A stretch of DNA of 64,000 bases, taken from the NCBI RefSeq assembly GCF_900184685.1, contig NZ_FXXL01000006.1, forward strand, positions 124,001 through 188,000, read 5' to 3'. The position numbers and the translations under genes are program-made. The stretch comes from Butyricimonas sp. Marseille-P3923. Its GTDB lineage: Bacteria; Bacteroidota; Bacteroidia; Bacteroidales; Marinifilaceae. Under the pieces are notes generated by a model, which was given only the letters and a program-made list of their open reading frames with translations, had not been told where the DNA came from and did no database searches. This document shows, piece by piece, positions 63,831 through 64,000 of this stretch (positions within the stretch are counted from its first letter, which is position 1; the number at the start of each line of letters is the position of its first letter).

Positions 63831-64000
63831 ATGCAGAATATGTTCAAAAAAATAACGATAGGATTATGTGCCTGTTTCACGCTGGGCAGCGGGATGCAGG
63901 CAGAGGCACAGCGGCGGGATTCGGTGGCGATGCACGGGACTCTCGACACGGTGCAGGTGGTGAGCCGGCGTATCCAACACGCCAACGAGGCAAATGCCGG
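63831..64000 (+). CDS. TonB-dependent receptor, probably BtuB-like (3' end outside window)
   Basis: Only the first 56 codons are visible. A signal peptide (MQNMFKKITIGLCACFTLGSGMQAEAQ; the second ATG is at 63840) is followed by LDTVQVVSRR, which fits a TonB box and the start of a plug domain. The ATG lies 1 nt after the stop of the propeller lipoprotein. The riboswitch upstream suggests it takes up cobalamins. Receptor identity rests on context and a short segment. Confidence 0.7.
   Translation, partial: MQNMFKKITIGLCACFTLGSGMQAEAQRRDSVAMHGTLDTVQVVSRRIQHANEANA

Overview
The window looks like a chromosomal segment of a gut-type Bacteroidales bacterium. My best guess is the Odoribacter/Butyricimonas group (inference from gene content only). 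The grounds are two sigma/FecR/SusC/SusD loci followed by thioredoxin-like proteins, Bacteroidetes-type promoter boxes (TAnnTTTG), few Shine-Dalgarno sites, a type II-C CRISPR system with a 47-nt repeat beginning GTTGTGATTTGC, and an RprXY-like two-component system.

Layout. 1-1.2 kb: a DUF4143-type ATPase cut by the window edge, abutting a broken endonuclease/exonuclease/phosphatase-family gene. 1.2-11.2 kb (minus strand): nutrient-uptake locus 1, running ECF sigma factor, FecR anti-sigma factor, SusC with STN domain, SusD, fasciclin-like lipoprotein, coiled-coil lipoprotein, thioredoxin. 11.2-13.4 kb: mostly non-coding, with tRNA-Ala(GGC), a frameshifted gene remnant, and a strongly folded element with pseudoknot potential. 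13.4-29 kb: mostly core genes (membrane proteins, mutL, maeB, rpiB, rprXY, ruvB, tadA, pgk). 29-43.4 kb (minus strand): uptake locus 2, running ECF sigma, FecR, SusC, SusD, a metallohydrolase-like lipoprotein whose HExxH motif is damaged, then four consecutive thioredoxin-fold proteins. 43.5-50.3 kb: a soluble multi-PAS hybrid histidine kinase, a MarC-family protein, a DNA-alkyl methyltransferase, a head-GIN protein and two divergent DUF6266-like proteins. 50.3-53 kb: a glycosyltransferase and a polysaccharide flippase.

53-62.3 kb holds a complete type II-C CRISPR-Cas locus. Reading left to right it has a decayed ATPase fragment, a predicted tracrRNA on the minus strand with its own promoter and terminator, a very long cas9 (1511 aa), a rhuM-family gene, cas1, cas2, and 23 repeats with 22 spacers. 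The rhuM gene starts 2 nt after the cas9 stop and sits ahead of cas1. The order cas9-rhuM-cas1-cas2 is the most unusual feature of the window. Each CRISPR repeat, read as crRNA, contains a TATCTTTG box that matches the Bacteroidetes -7 promoter element, so each spacer may be transcribed from its own repeat toward cas2. Two spacers (7 and 16) match the same coding stretch with a shift and a silent difference.

62.3-64 kb: a cobalamin riboswitch, then a beta-propeller-like surface lipoprotein (BtuG-like by context) and the start of a TonB-dependent receptor. This is probably a vitamin B12 uptake operon continuing past the window.

Both sigma/FecR/SusC loci fit the trans-envelope signalling model. 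Ligand binding by the STN-bearing SusC is relayed through FecR to free the ECF sigma factor, which then transcribes the uptake genes.
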